Positions 52,123 to 61,237 of a stretch of 61,242 bases of DNA are shown here, piece by piece (the first letter of the stretch is position 1; every line of letters begins with the position of its first letter). The notes below the pieces were generated by a model, which had not been told where the DNA came from, searched no databases, and worked only from the letters and a program-made list of their open reading frames with translations. The position numbers were made by a program, and so were the translations under genes. The stretch comes from Streptacidiphilus neutrinimicus (GTDB lineage Bacteria; Actinomycetota; Actinomycetes; Streptomycetales; Streptomycetaceae), in contig NZ_BBPO01000011.1 in assembly GCF_000787815.1 (NCBI RefSeq), positions 49,050-110,291 on the forward strand, given 5' to 3'.

Positions 52123-54612
52123 ATGTCCGGACTGGCTCGAAAAGGACCGTTATCCCTCGCCGGCGTCGTGGTCGCCGCGATGGCGCTGGCCACACCCGCA
52201 CTCGCCGCCACCCCGGCGGCCTCCCACGGCCACGGCCCGACCCCGGCCACCGCCCCGGCGCTCACCCAGGTGAGCAGCGACCCCTACTCCGACGCACAGG
52301 CGCAGCACGCCACCGAGGTCGAGCCCGACACCTTCAGCTACGGCAGCACCATCGTCTCCGCCTTCCAGGTCGGCCGGGTCACCGGCGGCGGCGCGTCCAA
52401 CGTCGGCTGGGCCACCTCGACCGACAACGGGCAGACCTGGACGCACGGGTACATGCCCGCCACCACGGCCAACACCGGCGGCCCCTTCGGCCAGGTGAGC
52501 GACGCCTCGGTGGCATACGACGCCAAGAACGGCGTCTGGATGGTGTCCTGGCTGGGCATCACCTCCGGCAACGACGTGGACGTGGAGCTGAGCCGCTCCA
52601 CCGACGGCGGCCACACCTGGGGCAATCCTGTCGCGGTAGCCACGGGAGCCTCGTACGACAAGAACTGGACCGTCTGCGACGACCACTCAGCCAGCCCGTA
52701 CTACGGCCACTGCTACACCGAGTACGACGACGCGGGCGCGGGCGACATCGAGCACATGCGCACCTCGACCGACGGCGGGCAGACGTGGGGCGCTCAGCTG
52801 GGTCCCTCCGACAGCCCGAGCGGCCTCGGCGGCCAGCCGGTGGTGCAGCCGAACGGCACCGTCGTCGTGCCGTTCTCCTCGGCCAGCTCGAACGCCGAGC
52901 GCTCCTTCGTGTCGACCAACGGCGGCACCAGTTGGGGCGCCAGCGTGCAGATCGCCACCGTCTCCCACCACACGGTGGCCGGGCTGGACGACAACGCCGC
53001 CGCCTCCGACATCGCCAGGCAGGCGAGCCCGCGCGACACCCTGCGTGAGAGCCCGCTGCCGTCCGCGGAGATCGACGCCTCGGGCAAGGTCTACACGGTC
53101 TGGTCCGACTGCCGCTTCCGCAGCGGCTGCCCGAGCAACGACATCATCATGTCGACATCCACCAACGGCACCACGTGGAGCACGCCGGTGCGGGTGCCGA
53201 TCGACGCGGCCACCAGCAGCGCGGACCACTTCACGCCGGGCATCGGCGTGGACCCGAGCAGCTCGGGCGGTTCGGCGCGCATCGGCCTGACGTACTACTA
53301 CTACCCGACCGCCAACTGCACGGACACGACTTGCCAGTTGGACGCGGGCTACGTCTCCTCCACCGACGGCGGCACCACCTGGACGTCGCCCGTCCAGCTG
53401 GCCGGTCCGATGACGCTGGCCTGGCTGCCCAACACCAGCCAGGGCCGGATGTTCGGCGACTACATCTCCACCTCCGTTCTGGCGGGCGGCAACGCCGTCA
53501 CCGTCATCCCCGTCGCCCAGGCTCCCAGCGGCAGCACGTTCGACATGGCGATGTACGCCCCGACCGGCGGCCTGCCCGTCGGCACCTCCACGGGCGGCAA
53601 CACCGTCACCGTCACCAACCCCGGCAACCAGACGAGTACCGTCGGCACGGCCGCCTCGCTGCAGGTGAGCGCCACCGACTCGGGCGGCGCGGCGCTGACC
53701 TACTCGGCGACGGGCCTTCCGGCGGGCCTGAGCATCTCCTCCTCGGGCCTGATCTCCGGCACCCCGACCACGGCGGGCACGTCGAACGTCACCGTCACCG
53801 CGACCGACAGCACCGGCGCCTCCGGCTCGGCGTCGTTCACCTGGACGGTCAACGCGCAGAGCACGGAGACCGTCACGGTCGCCAACCCGGGCAACCAGAC
53901 CAGCACGGCGGGCACCGCGGTCTCGCTGCAGATCAGCGGTACCGACTCCGCGGGCAAGTCGCTGACCTACTCGGCGACCGGCCTTCCGGCGGGGCTGTCG
54001 ATCTCCTCCTCCGGTCTGGTCTCCGGCACTCCGACGGCGGCGGGCACCTCCAGCGTGACGGTCACCGCGAGTTCCGGCACGGCATCCGGGTCGGCCTCGT
54101 TCAGCTGGACCGTCAACTCCGGTGGTGGCGGCTGCACCAGCCCCGGACAGAAGCTGGGCAACCCCGGTTTCGAGTCCGGCAACACGGTGTGGACGGCCTC
54201 GTCGGGGGTCATCGGCCAGTACGGCTCGTCCGGTGAGCCCACCCACTCGGGCACCTGGGACGCCTGGCTGGACGGCTACGGCACCACCCACACCGACACC
54301 CTGTCCCAGACGGTGGCCGTCCCCGCCGGGTGCAGTGCGAGCCTCTCCTTCTGGCTGCACATCGACACCGCCGAAACCACCAAGACCACGGCCTACGACA
54401 CCCTGAAGGTCCAGGTCCTGAGCAGCAGCGGCACCGTGCTGGGCACGCTGGCGACCTACTCCAACCTCAACGCGGCCAGCGGCTACACCCAGCACTCGTT
54501 CGACCTGTCCAGCTACGCCGGGCAGACCGTCGCCCTCAAGTTCACCGGCAGCGAGGACTCAAGCCTGCAGACCAGCTTCGTCCTCGACGACACCGCACTG
54601 ACCGCCTCCTGA
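52123..54612 (+). CDS. Secreted sialidase-fold (BNR) protein with Ig-like domains
   Basis: An 829-residue secreted protein. The signal peptide ([21 protein letters not shown]) follows a basic start. Then comes a BNR/Asp-box beta-propeller (repeated STDGGx[46 protein letters not shown]), two Ig-like putative domains ([20 protein letters not shown] and [20 protein letters not shown]) and a C-terminal carbohydrate-binding-like domain. Catalytic sialidase residues are not evident, so it may only bind sugar or protein. The ATG at 52123 is chosen for AGGAGAAGAC. Confidence 0.88.
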   Translation: MSGLARKGPLSLAGVVVAAMALATPALAATPAASHGHGPTPATAPALTQVSSDPYSDAQAQHATEVEPDTFSYGSTIVSAFQVGRVTGGGASNVGWATSTDNGQTWTHGYMPATTANTGGPFGQVSDASVAYDAKNGVWMVSWLGITSGNDVDVELSRSTDGGHTWGNPVAVATGASYDKNWTVCDDHSASPYYGHCYTEYDDAGAGDIEHMRTSTDGGQTWGAQLGPSDSPSGLGGQPVVQPNGTVVVPFSSASSNAERSFVSTNGGTSWGASVQIATVSHHTVAGLDDNAAASDIARQASPRDTLRESPLPSAEIDASGKVYTVWSDCRFRSGCPSNDIIMSTSTNGTTWSTPVRVPIDAATSSADHFTPGIGVDPSSSGGSARIGLTYYYYPTANCTDTTCQLDAGYVSSTDGGTTWTSPVQLAGPMTLAWLPNTSQGRMFGDYISTSVLAGGNAVTVIPVAQAPSGSTFDMAMYAPTGGLPVGTSTGGNTVTVTNPGNQTSTVGTAASLQVSATDSGGAALTYSATGLPAGLSISSSGLISGTPTTAGTSNVTVTATDSTGASGSASFTWTVNAQSTETVTVANPGNQTSTAGTAVSLQISGTDSAGKSLTYSATGLPAGLSISSSGLVSGTPTAAGTSSVTVTASSGTASGSASFSWTVNSGGGGCTSPGQKLGNPGFESGNTVWTASSGVIGQYGSSGEPTHSGTWDAWLDGYGTTHTDTLSQTVAVPAGCSASLSFWLHIDTAETTKTTAYDTLKVQVLSSSGTVLGTLATYSNLNAASGYTQHSFDLSSYAGQTVALKFTGSEDSSLQTSFVLDDTALTAS

Positions 54613-54843
54613 CCAACACCCCACCACGCTCGCCCGAGGGTGGGGGCTCCCGAGCGCCGCGACGGCCAGAGGACCCCCGCCCTCGTGGCTCCACTGCAGT
54701 GCGCGCAGTGCTTCGAATCGTGAAGCCCGGCTTCAGCGAGAGGGGCATGCCAGGCGCACCGCATGGGAAGCGCCTGGAGCTGTTCCGCGTCGCCGGCGGA
54801 TGTCCCGGTCGCGGCCGCGACGCTTGATTGCGCGAAGTCCGAG

Positions 54844-54951
54844 CAGCTTGTCACCTTGAAGGAGTTCGACTTCGCCGCCTCCCCGAGGCTGCCCGCCGCC
54901 CAGATCCGCGACCTTGCAGCCCTGCGCCGGCTGCACGCCGGCGAGTCGGTG
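54844..54951 (+). pseudogene. IS21-type IstB remnant
   Basis: About 36 residues (QLVTLKEFDFAASPRLPAAQ, then IRDLAALRRLHAGESV) match the segment of IstB helper ATPases just before the Walker A motif (K-TLEEFDF ... IRELA). The expected GPPGVGKTH does not follow. It shows that an IS21 element once inserted here; no terminal repeats remain. Confidence 0.55.
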
Positions 54952-54978
54952 AGGGGGCGGTGCGCGGCGGGACTACCG

Positions 54979-55395
54979 CTATGCGGCGCTGTCCGCCGCG
55001 ACCAGGTCCCTGGCCGGCACGGGCGCCGCCTCGTGCGGGCGGCGCAGACGGTGCAGCGAGCGGGGGGTGAGCGCCGGTGCGGGTTCGCGGGGGAAGGTCT
55101 CGGCGAGTCCGGAGGCCTTGAGGTTCTTGGCGAGTAGAGGGCGTACGCCGCGCAGGACGATGGGGGGCCGGCCGAGCGCGGCCGCTTCGCGCTGGGCGGC
55201 GGTCAGCGCGTGCAGTCCGGCGGAGTCGATCAGCACGGCCGAGGTGACGTCGAGGACGAGGGCGTGGTGGGAGAGTTCGGCCATGATGGCGCTGCGCAGG
55301 AACGGGGCGGAGGCAGCGTCGACTTCGCCGCGTACGGCGCGGACAGTGCGGCCGTCGGCGTCCCGATGCCGGGTGATCTGCACAGTGGTGTCCAC
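54979..55395 (-). CDS. STAS anti-sigma factor antagonist
   Basis: A 138-residue protein with a STAS domain (about 10-100): VRAVRGEVDAASAPFLRSAI, LVLDVTSAVLIDSAGLHALT. The serine in DSAGL is the position phosphorylated by anti-sigma kinases. A proline/arginine tail follows. The GTG at 55395 follows AGGAGG. It pairs with the next STAS gene 20 bp upstream and may be a substrate of the PP2C phosphatase at 47087. Confidence 0.87.
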   Translation of the reverse strand: MDTTVQITRHRDADGRTVRAVRGEVDAASAPFLRSAIMAELSHHALVLDVTSAVLIDSAGLHALTAAQREAAALGRPPIVLRGVRPLLAKNLKASGLAETFPREPAPALTPRSLHRLRRPHEAAPVPARDLVAADSAA

Positions 55396-55415
55396 GAAAT
55401 TCCTCCTGTCTGCTG

Positions 55416-55721
55416 TTAGGCGGCGGCGCGGAGGCCGGCTCGGGCGGGCGCCTTGACCAAGGTGATACGGCGGCCTGCCAGCACGGCGCGTTCCTGGGCG
55501 TTCGTCAGGGCGTCGATGGCGGCCTGGTCGTAGAAGGTGGCGCCGGTCAGGTCGACAGTGACGTGTCGGTGGGCGGCCAGGTGCTGGTCGAGGTCGCGGC
55601 ACAACTGGTCGACGGTGCAGTAGTCGAGTTCGCCGCGCACCGTGAGCCGGCAGCCTGAGGCGGACGGGCAACGACGAAGGGCGCGCCGTGCGACGGCGCG
55701 CAGCGCGGGAGACAGCGGCAT
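55416..55721 (-). CDS. STAS-domain protein with altered phosphorylation site
   Basis: A 101-residue STAS protein (CRLTVRGELDYCTVDQLCRD, VTVDLTGATFYDQAAIDALT). The usual D-S-S/A-G site is DQAAI here, so the phosphorylated serine is missing and it may be constitutively active or structural. The ATG at 55721 follows AGGAGG. It is upstream of, and cotranscribed with, the other STAS gene. Confidence 0.85.
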   Translation of the reverse strand: MPLSPALRAVARRALRRCPSASGCRLTVRGELDYCTVDQLCRDLDQHLAAHRHVTVDLTGATFYDQAAIDALTNAQERAVLAGRRITLVKAPARAGLRAAA

Positions 55722-55863
55722 GAAGACCTCCTGCACGAGTGGGCGGAAGCTGCTGACGGGGCGTGAGCCGGCGAGTCGGGGTCCGCCGGTCGTGGCGTGG
55801 ATCAGTGGGTCGTTCGCGACCCTGCGGGGCAGAGCGATGTCCGGGCGTAGGCGACTGCTCGGT

Positions 55864-56508
55864 TCAGCTGGCCGTGGCCCACTGGACGGGACGCGTGCGG
55901 AGCTTGGAGGCGATAGCTGCGTAGCAGCCTCCGGGCAGGTCCGTGACCCAGTCGAACGCGTCGAGGTTGACGCCGTGCTGGGCGGCGGCCTGCAGCATGT
56001 CGGCGAGCAGAGCGGTCGCGGCCGCCTTCTCCTCCTCGGTGCCGCGAGTGCTGCGGTGCTCGTCGACGGCGTTGATGCGTTCGGCCAGGTCGCGGCACCT
56101 GGCCACGGCGCGGTAGCAGGTGCCGGGTAGGTCGGTGACCCAGTCGAAGGTGTCCAAGGTGATGCCGTGCTTGGCGGCGGCCTGCAGCATGTCCGCGAGC
56201 AAAGCGGTCGCGGCCGCCTTGTCCTGCTCGGTGCGCGCCTGGGCGGGGCGACGTGTGGCAGCGGTGTCGACGCGTTGGGTCAGGTCACTGTTCTTCGACA
56301 CGGCCAGGTAGCAGCCCGCGGGCAGGTCGGTGACCATGTCGAGGGCGTCCAGGTCGATGCCGTGGTGGGCGGCGGCCTGCAGCATGTCGGCCAGGAGCGC
56401 GGCCGCGGCGGCCTTGTCCTGCTCGGTGCCGCGGCCGGGGCGGCGCGCCGCGGCGTCGTCGATGCGGTCGGCCAGGGTGCGGTTCTTGCGGTCGGTGTAC
56501 TGGTACAC
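55864..56508 (-). CDS. Protein of three tandem 64-residue repeats, unrecognised family
   Basis: A 214-residue protein made almost wholly of three copies of one module: about 10-73, 74-138 and 139-203. Each reads (L-x2-R-I/V-D) ... EQDKAAATALLADMLQAAAx, then HGI-x-LD-x-F/L-D-x-VTDLP-x2-CY-x-AV. The CY cysteine is conserved in all three. The repeats are also very similar in DNA, so they arose by recent duplication. The GTG at 56508 follows GGAGACC. No signal peptide; function unknown. Confidence 0.75.
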   Translation of the reverse strand: MYQYTDRKNRTLADRIDDAAARRPGRGTEQDKAAAAALLADMLQAAAHHGIDLDALDMVTDLPAGCYLAVSKNSDLTQRVDTAATRRPAQARTEQDKAAATALLADMLQAAAKHGITLDTFDWVTDLPGTCYRAVARCRDLAERINAVDEHRSTRGTEEEKAAATALLADMLQAAAQHGVNLDAFDWVTDLPGGCYAAIASKLRTRPVQWATAS

Positions 56509-56585
56509 GCGTCGGTCTCCGGTGTCGGGCGGGTGGGCCGCGCGGGCGTCTGGAGGTCCGGCTCTCGCCATGGCTCGGAACTCGT

Positions 56586-56649
56586 GGGCGCGCTTCGGAG
56601 CGTTCCTGCCCTCCGTTGGGCGCGCTCCGGAGCGTTCCTGCCCTCCGTG
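56586..56649. repeat. 32-bp tandem repeat
   Basis: GGGCGCGCTTCGGAGCGTTC plus CTGCCCTCCGTT (56586-56617) is repeated with one or two changes at 56618-56649. It lies in the region between the three-repeat protein and the htpG terminator. Confidence 0.85.
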
Positions 56650-56673
56650 CGCGTGCGTCCCGCGCTGCTGGTG

Positions 56674-56718
56674 CGGGGGTGCGGGCGGCGCCAGCCGATA
56701 TGCCGGTCCGCACCCCCG
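56674..56718 (-). terminator. htpG terminator
   Basis: CGGGGGTGCGG (56674-56684) pairs with CCGCACCCCCG (56708-56718), directly downstream of the htpG stop. Confidence 0.7.
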
Positions 56719-56724
56719 CGGCGG

Positions 56725-58671
56725 CTAGAGAGTCTTGGTGAGGCGCTCGGTGAGGAGTCGGGTGAAGCGCGCGGGGTCGGGCAGGTCCCCGCCTTCGGCG
56801 AGCAACGCGCTGCCGTGGACGAGTTCGGCGATCTCCGCGAGCGCGGGATCGTCTGCGTTTGCCTGGTGGGCCTGGCGCAGAGCGGTGACCAGGGGGTGGG
56901 TGGGGTTGAGTTCGAGGATCCGCTTCACCGCGGGGAGGTCCTGGCCCATGGCCCGGTACATCTTCTCCAGAGTGGGGGTCAGGTCGTGGGCATCGCCGAC
57001 CAGGCAGGCGGCGGAGGTGGTGAGGCGGGTGGACAGGCGGACCTGCTTGACGTGCTCGGCCAGGGCCGTCTGCAGCCACGCCGTGAGAGGCGCGTAGTCC
57101 TGCTCCTGCTGGGCCTTGGCGGCCTTAGCCTCCTCACTCTCGTCGGCGGTGTCGTCGTCGAGGTCGACCTGGCCCTTGGCGACGGACTGGAACCGGTGGC
57201 CGTCGAAGGCCGGGATCTGGTCGGTCCACACCTCGTCGATCGGATCGGTGAGGATGAGGACCTCGTAGCCCTTGGCGGTGAAGGCCTCCATGTGCGGGGA
57301 GTTCTCCACCGCCGCGCGGGTCTCGCCGGTCAGGAAGTAGATGGTGTTCTGGCCCTCCTTCATCCGCGCGACGTACTCGCGCAGCGTGGTCGTCTTCTCC
57401 GGATCGTTGGTCGAGGCTGCGGAGAGCAGCTCCAGGAGCGCGTCGGTGTTGTCGCGGTCCTCGATCAGGCCTTCCTTGACCACCCGGCCGAACTGCTCCC
57501 AGAACTTCGTGTAGTCCTCGGTCCGGGTGGCCTGCATGTCCCTGATCGCGCCCAGCACCTTCTTGACGAGGCGTCGGCGCACCGCGGTGATCTGGCGGTC
57601 GTGCTGGAGGATCTCCCGGGAGACGTTCAAGGAGAGGTCGTGGGCGTCGACGACGCCCTTGACGAAGCGCAGGTAGTTCGGCATCAGCGCGTCGCAGTCG
57701 TCCATGATGAACACGCGCTTGACGTACAGCTGGACCCCGCGCTTGGTGTCGCGGGAGAACAGGTCGAACGGGGCCTGGGAGGGAAGGAACAGCAGCGCCT
57801 CGTACTCGAAGGTGCCCTCGGCGCGCATGTGGATGGTCTCGGCCGGGGCCTGCCAGTCGTGGCTGATCTGCTGGTAGAACTCGCTGTACTCGGCCTCGGT
57901 GACCTCGCTGCGCGGGCGGGCCCACAGCGCCTTCATCGAGTTCAGCGTCTCCAGCTCATCCTTGGAGTCCTCGGCACCGGACTCGCCGTCGGTGTCGGCC
58001 TTGGCCTCGGCGGGCTCGGTGGCCATGCGGATGGGCCAGCGGATGAAGTCGGAGTACTGCTTGACGATCTGACGGATCTTCCAACGGGCCAGGTAGTCGC
58101 CGAGGCCGTCCTCGCTGTCCTCGGCCTTCAGGTGCAAGGTGACGGAGGTGCCGACCGGGAGGCCGTCGGCAGCGGCGATGGTGTAGGTGCCCTCGCCGTC
58201 GGACTCCCACACGGTGCCCTGCTCGGTGCCGGCGCGGCGCGTGTGGAGGGTGACCTTGTCGGCGACCATGAACGCGGAGTAGAAGCCGACGCCGAACTGC
58301 CCGATCAGGTGCTGCGCCGCCTCCGCGTCCTTCGCCTCCTTGATCTTCGCGAGCAGGCTCGCGGTGCCGGACTTGGCGATGGTGCCGATCAGGTCGACGA
58401 CGTCGTCGCGAGTCATGCCGACGCCGTTGTCCCGGACCGTCAGGGTGCGGGCGTCCCTGTCGACCTCCAAGGTGATGTGCAGGTCGGAGGTGTCGACGCC
58501 GAGGGCGGTGTCGGTGAGGGATTCCAGGCGGAGTTTGTCGAGGGCGTCGGAGGCGTTGGAGATCAGCTCGCGCAGGAAGATGTCCTTGTTCGAGTAGATC
58601 GAGTGGATCACCAGCTGCAGCAGCTGGCGGGTCTCCGCCTGGAATTCCAGCGTCTCGGTCGGGCTGGCCAC
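56725..58671 (-). CDS. htpG: Hsp90-family chaperone HtpG
   Basis: A 648-residue ATP-dependent chaperone. GHKL ATPase motifs are present: IFLRELISNASDALDKLR, VRDNGVGMTRDDVVDLIGTIAKSGT and GQFGVGFYSAFMVADKV, then the middle domain (LFLPSQAPFDLF, YVKRVFIMDDCD, LSLNVSREILQHDRQI) and C-terminal dimer domain. Length is typical for bacterial HtpG. The GTG at 58671 follows AAGGAG. Monocistronic with its own terminator; no heat-shock operator was identified. Confidence 0.96.
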   Translation of the reverse strand: MASPTETLEFQAETRQLLQLVIHSIYSNKDIFLRELISNASDALDKLRLESLTDTALGVDTSDLHITLEVDRDARTLTVRDNGVGMTRDDVVDLIGTIAKSGTASLLAKIKEAKDAEAAQHLIGQFGVGFYSAFMVADKVTLHTRRAGTEQGTVWESDGEGTYTIAAADGLPVGTSVTLHLKAEDSEDGLGDYLARWKIRQIVKQYSDFIRWPIRMATEPAEAKADTDGESGAEDSKDELETLNSMKALWARPRSEVTEAEYSEFYQQISHDWQAPAETIHMRAEGTFEYEALLFLPSQAPFDLFSRDTKRGVQLYVKRVFIMDDCDALMPNYLRFVKGVVDAHDLSLNVSREILQHDRQITAVRRRLVKKVLGAIRDMQATRTEDYTKFWEQFGRVVKEGLIEDRDNTDALLELLSAASTNDPEKTTTLREYVARMKEGQNTIYFLTGETRAAVENSPHMEAFTAKGYEVLILTDPIDEVWTDQIPAFDGHRFQSVAKGQVDLDDDTADESEEAKAAKAQQEQDYAPLTAWLQTALAEHVKQVRLSTRLTTSAACLVGDAHDLTPTLEKMYRAMGQDLPAVKRILELNPTHPLVTALRQAHQANADDPALAEIAELVHGSALLAEGGDLPDPARFTRLLTERLTKTL

Positions 58672-58784
58672 GGGAGGGTCTCCTTCAGGTGGTGGAAAGG
58701 GTTGCGGGTCGGGTCGAGCAGCGTGATTCGGGCGGCGTTTCCCGGCCCTGGGGCGCTGAGCTCGTCGGCCCTGATTCGGGGCGT

Positions 58785-59255
58785 TCAGACGTGGCTTTGG
58801 GGTTGGAAGGGCTGCTCGGGCCGACTCTGGCCGGGGCGCGCGGTGCCGTAGCAGGACAGGAACAGCTTCCAGCCGTCGCGGCACTCCAGCGTGGCGCCGT
58901 AGCGGACCGCGGGCGGGTTCGGACGCGTGCTGTACCGGTCGACACGGAACACACCCGCAGACGGATCGTCCGCGCCGGCGGCGGTGGCCGTGGCGACCAG
59001 GGCCAGCTCGACCGACGCCACCGGAACCGGCGAGCCCGTCAGGTCCGGTACCTCCGCAGTCTCCGGGCCGTCGTCGGCGACGACGGTGGGGGCAGGCCCG
59101 GAGGCGCCGGTGATGGTCCACCACACCGTCCCGCCCCCTGCGAAGGTGACTGTCAGTCCGTAAGGGCTGTCGTCCTCGCGTTTGGCGGCGTCGGTGACGC
59201 CGGGGACCGAGGGGGCGCGTTCGATGAGCAGTTGCTGCAGGTCGGCTGGAGTCAT
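58785..59255 (-). CDS. Hypothetical protein
   Basis: A 156-residue soluble protein from ATG 59255: a helical TPADLQQLLIERAPSVPGVT, a beta-rich YGLTVTFAGGGTVWWTITGA, and RYGATLECRDGWKLFLSCYG near the end. No recognised domain; the start has a weak ribosome site. It lies between the rheA operon and htpG. Confidence 0.6.
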   Translation of the reverse strand: MTPADLQQLLIERAPSVPGVTDAAKREDDSPYGLTVTFAGGGTVWWTITGASGPAPTVVADDGPETAEVPDLTGSPVPVASVELALVATATAAGADDPSAGVFRVDRYSTRPNPPAVRYGATLECRDGWKLFLSCYGTARPGQSRPEQPFQPQSHV

Positions 59256-59465
59256 GGGCGTCGGTACGGGTCGGGGCCGGGCTCGGCCGTCACGGGTCGG
59301 CGGAGTTGTCTTGAGGCTGAGGCCGGTGCTTCGGTCCGGGTGCGGCCGGCCAGGTGCTTGATCCAGGTGATGCGGCCGCCGGCGCGGCATCCCCGCCCGG
59401 CGCGGCTGGTGGGCGCCTGGCCGCGGCGCGGTGGGCGGCACGGATTCCTCCAGCGTCGTCAGGTG

Positions 59466-59822
59466 TCAGTAGGCGGTGGTGTAGCGGGCGGGGTCGACGG
59501 CGGTGCTCGGGTCGTCTGTGTTGTCGTCCCAGAACGCAGCCGCCGCCTGAAGCGCGTTCCACAGGGCGTGGGCGCGGACCCGGGCGGGCGCGAGCGCGTG
59601 AGGGTCGGCGGTGTGGGCGGCCTGGTCGACGTAGTCGAGGATGCCGCGTACGGCGTCCTCGACGCTGTCCTGCAGCTGCTGCGCGTGGGGATGGCCTTTG
59701 GCGTGGGCGTCGCGGATGCGCATCCGCAGGAACCAGGTGAGCTTGGCCAGACTCCCAGCTGTGAACGGGTCTTCGGCCCGCAACCGATCCGCGGGCAGGC
59801 TGTGCAGAACCGAGGTGCTCAT
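59466..59822 (-). CDS. Hypothetical protein downstream of the RheA-like repressor
   Basis: A 118-residue mostly helical soluble protein (FTAGSLAKLTWFLRMRIRDA, VEDAVRGILDYVDQAAHTAD, HALWNALQAAAAFWDD). Its ATG overlaps the stop of the rheA-like gene (ATGA), so the two are coupled. Function unknown. Confidence 0.75.
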   Translation of the reverse strand: MSTSVLHSLPADRLRAEDPFTAGSLAKLTWFLRMRIRDAHAKGHPHAQQLQDSVEDAVRGILDYVDQAAHTADPHALAPARVRAHALWNALQAAAAFWDDNTDDPSTAVDPARYTTAY

Positions 59823-60496
59823 GCGTCGGGTGTGCGGCGCTGCCGGTCGCTGTCGGCGCGCAGCTGTTCGGTGCGGGCGGTGAGCGCGTCGAGGCGGTCG
59901 GCGATCTTGGGGTGGTCCGTCCCCAGGAGCGGTCTGGTTTCCGCGAGGGGGGCGAGAAGACGGGCGGGGTCGTTGTCGCCGAGCGCGTCCAGGAGGCGCT
60001 CTATGGCGGGGGCGGCCGAGGTGGTGAGGTCGTCCAGGGCGCCGATCTGTCCGGCGAGCCGGCGCAGGTCGGCGGCGTTGTCGCGCGCCCAGGTGGTCAC
60101 CGCGCGGTCGGCCGCGCGAGCGTCGCGGGCGGCTTGGACGCGCTGTTCACCGGTGCTGCCCGAGGCGGTGCCGGCCGTGGCGTTCGGGCGCAGGCGCAGG
60201 TAGCGGCGCTCGGCGGCCTGGCGGCTCTGCACTCCCAGGGGTTCGGCCAGGTCGGCCCAGGTTGCACCGGCGGCGCGGGCGGTCTCGATCAGACCGCTCT
60301 CCCAGCCGGCGATCTCCTCGCGCACCTGGCGCAGCAGCATCAGGGCTGCGAGGGCCTGGCGCGGGTCGCTCTGGCCGGCGGCGTCCGGGGGTGCGTGGCG
60401 GGCGGTGCGGGCCGCAGCGTCCATCATCCCCAGCGCCGCGGCGGCGGCCAGGAACGACGCCGGCCCGGCCTTCGCGCGGCGGTCCTGCACATCCAT
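59819..60496 (-). CDS. rheA: RheA-like repressor of hsp18
   Basis: A 225-residue protein with an HTH (GATWADLAEPLGVQSRQAAE then RRYLRLRP, about 78-107) and long helical flanks. Divergent from the Hsp20 gene and with a RheA-type operator between, it fits RheA, the thermosensing repressor of Streptomyces albus hsp18, which loses DNA binding when heated. The ATG at 60496 follows GAAAGAG. Autoregulation is plausible from the shared operator. Confidence 0.8.
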   Translation of the reverse strand: MDVQDRRAKAGPASFLAAAAALGMMDAAARTARHAPPDAAGQSDPRQALAALMLLRQVREEIAGWESGLIETARAAGATWADLAEPLGVQSRQAAERRYLRLRPNATAGTASGSTGEQRVQAARDARAADRAVTTWARDNAADLRRLAGQIGALDDLTTSAAPAIERLLDALGDNDPARLLAPLAETRPLLGTDHPKIADRLDALTARTEQLRADSDRQRRTPDA

Positions 60497-60523
60497 GTCG
60501 TCACTCTTTCGCTGACTGAGCGT

Positions 60524-60552
60524 TTGTCATCGACTCGACGACATGCTACAAC
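60524..60552 (+). promoter_or_regulatory. hsp18 promoter with RheA-type operator
   Basis: TTGTCA (60524-60529), a 17-bp spacer and TACAAC (60547-60552) form a housekeeping-type promoter. Overlapping it, TGTCATC-GACTC-GACGACA (60525-60543) matches the RheA inverted repeat TGTCATC-N5-GATGACA, as I recall it, with one mismatch. Confidence 0.8.
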
Positions 60553-60613
60553 AGTTTCCGCCCGCACCGCACCGGTGCGACTCGAGAAAACCGTGGACCG
60601 GAGGTGTCCGACG

Positions 60614-61066
60614 ATGTTCCTGCGCACTGCGGTGGCCCACCAGGCATCCCCCGGGTCTGGCTCGCGACCCGCGCCGATCCCGATGGACGCCTGGCGCGAG
60701 ACCGACCGACTGGTGATCGCACTCGACCTGCCCGGCGTCGCGGCCGAGGCCGTCGAGATCGAGGCCCACGGCCGAATGATCACGATCAGGGCCGAGCGCC
60801 GTCCCGCACCGCGCGGCCAGAGCGCGCGCACCCGGCGCGCCGAGCGCACCCACGGGCTGTTCGAACGCCGCATCCAGCTCGCGGACGGCCTCGACGCCGC
60901 CCGCCTCCAGGCCCATCTGGGCGACGGCGTCCTCACCCTGACCGTCCCCGTCGCCCAGGCCGCACGCCGCCGCAAGATCGCTGTCCACGGCGCCGACCAG
61001 CGGCAGACCGAGCGCCAGCGGCAGACCGAGCCAAGCCAGGACGCCGCGACTCCTGTGGCGGCGTGA
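60614..61066 (+). CDS. hsp18: Small heat-shock protein Hsp20/Hsp18
   Basis: A 150-residue alpha-crystallin protein: PIPMDAWRETDRLVIALDLP, VEIEAHGRMITIRAERR and the terminal DGVLTLTVPVAQAARRRKIAV. It holds unfolded proteins soluble after heat or stress. The ATG at 60614 follows GGAGGTG. An 18-bp tandem repeat (60998-61032) duplicates part of the C-terminal tail (RQTE-QRQTE). Divergent from the RheA-like repressor. The DosR regulon also contains an Hsp20 (HspX), but here no OsdR-like box is present. Confidence 0.92.
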   Translation: MFLRTAVAHQASPGSGSRPAPIPMDAWRETDRLVIALDLPGVAAEAVEIEAHGRMITIRAERRPAPRGQSARTRRAERTHGLFERRIQLADGLDAARLQAHLGDGVLTLTVPVAQAARRRKIAVHGADQRQTERQRQTEPSQDAATPVAA

Positions 61067-61208
61067 GCCGGGCAGGGACCACGGCGCGCCCACGGCCCGT
61101 CCACCGGGCCCGGTACGGCGCGGCTGCTCAAGACCACCGGTACCCACGCCCTGTTCCCCAGTACGCCTGACCATCCGACGTTGTCGTCCATCGAGCGACA
61201 CGAAGAAC

Positions 61209-61237
61209 TTGTCACTCAGTAGACGACGTGCTATCAC
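61209..61237 (+). promoter_or_regulatory. Second RheA-like promoter-operator at the window edge
   Basis: TTGTCA (61209-61214), a 17-bp spacer and TATCAC (61232-61237) repeat the hsp18 promoter layout. TGTCACT-CAGTA-GACGACG (61210-61228) is a weaker version of the same operator. It should drive a gene to the right, outside the window. Confidence 0.55.

Noticed and set aside
54613-54978. Complete IS21 element
   Set aside because: Only about 108 bp of istB-like sequence is recognisable; no istA, terminal repeats or target duplication were seen.
56167-58851. 894-codon plus-strand frame across htpG and the three-repeat protein
   Set aside because: Antisense shadow; it crosses two real genes and their terminator.
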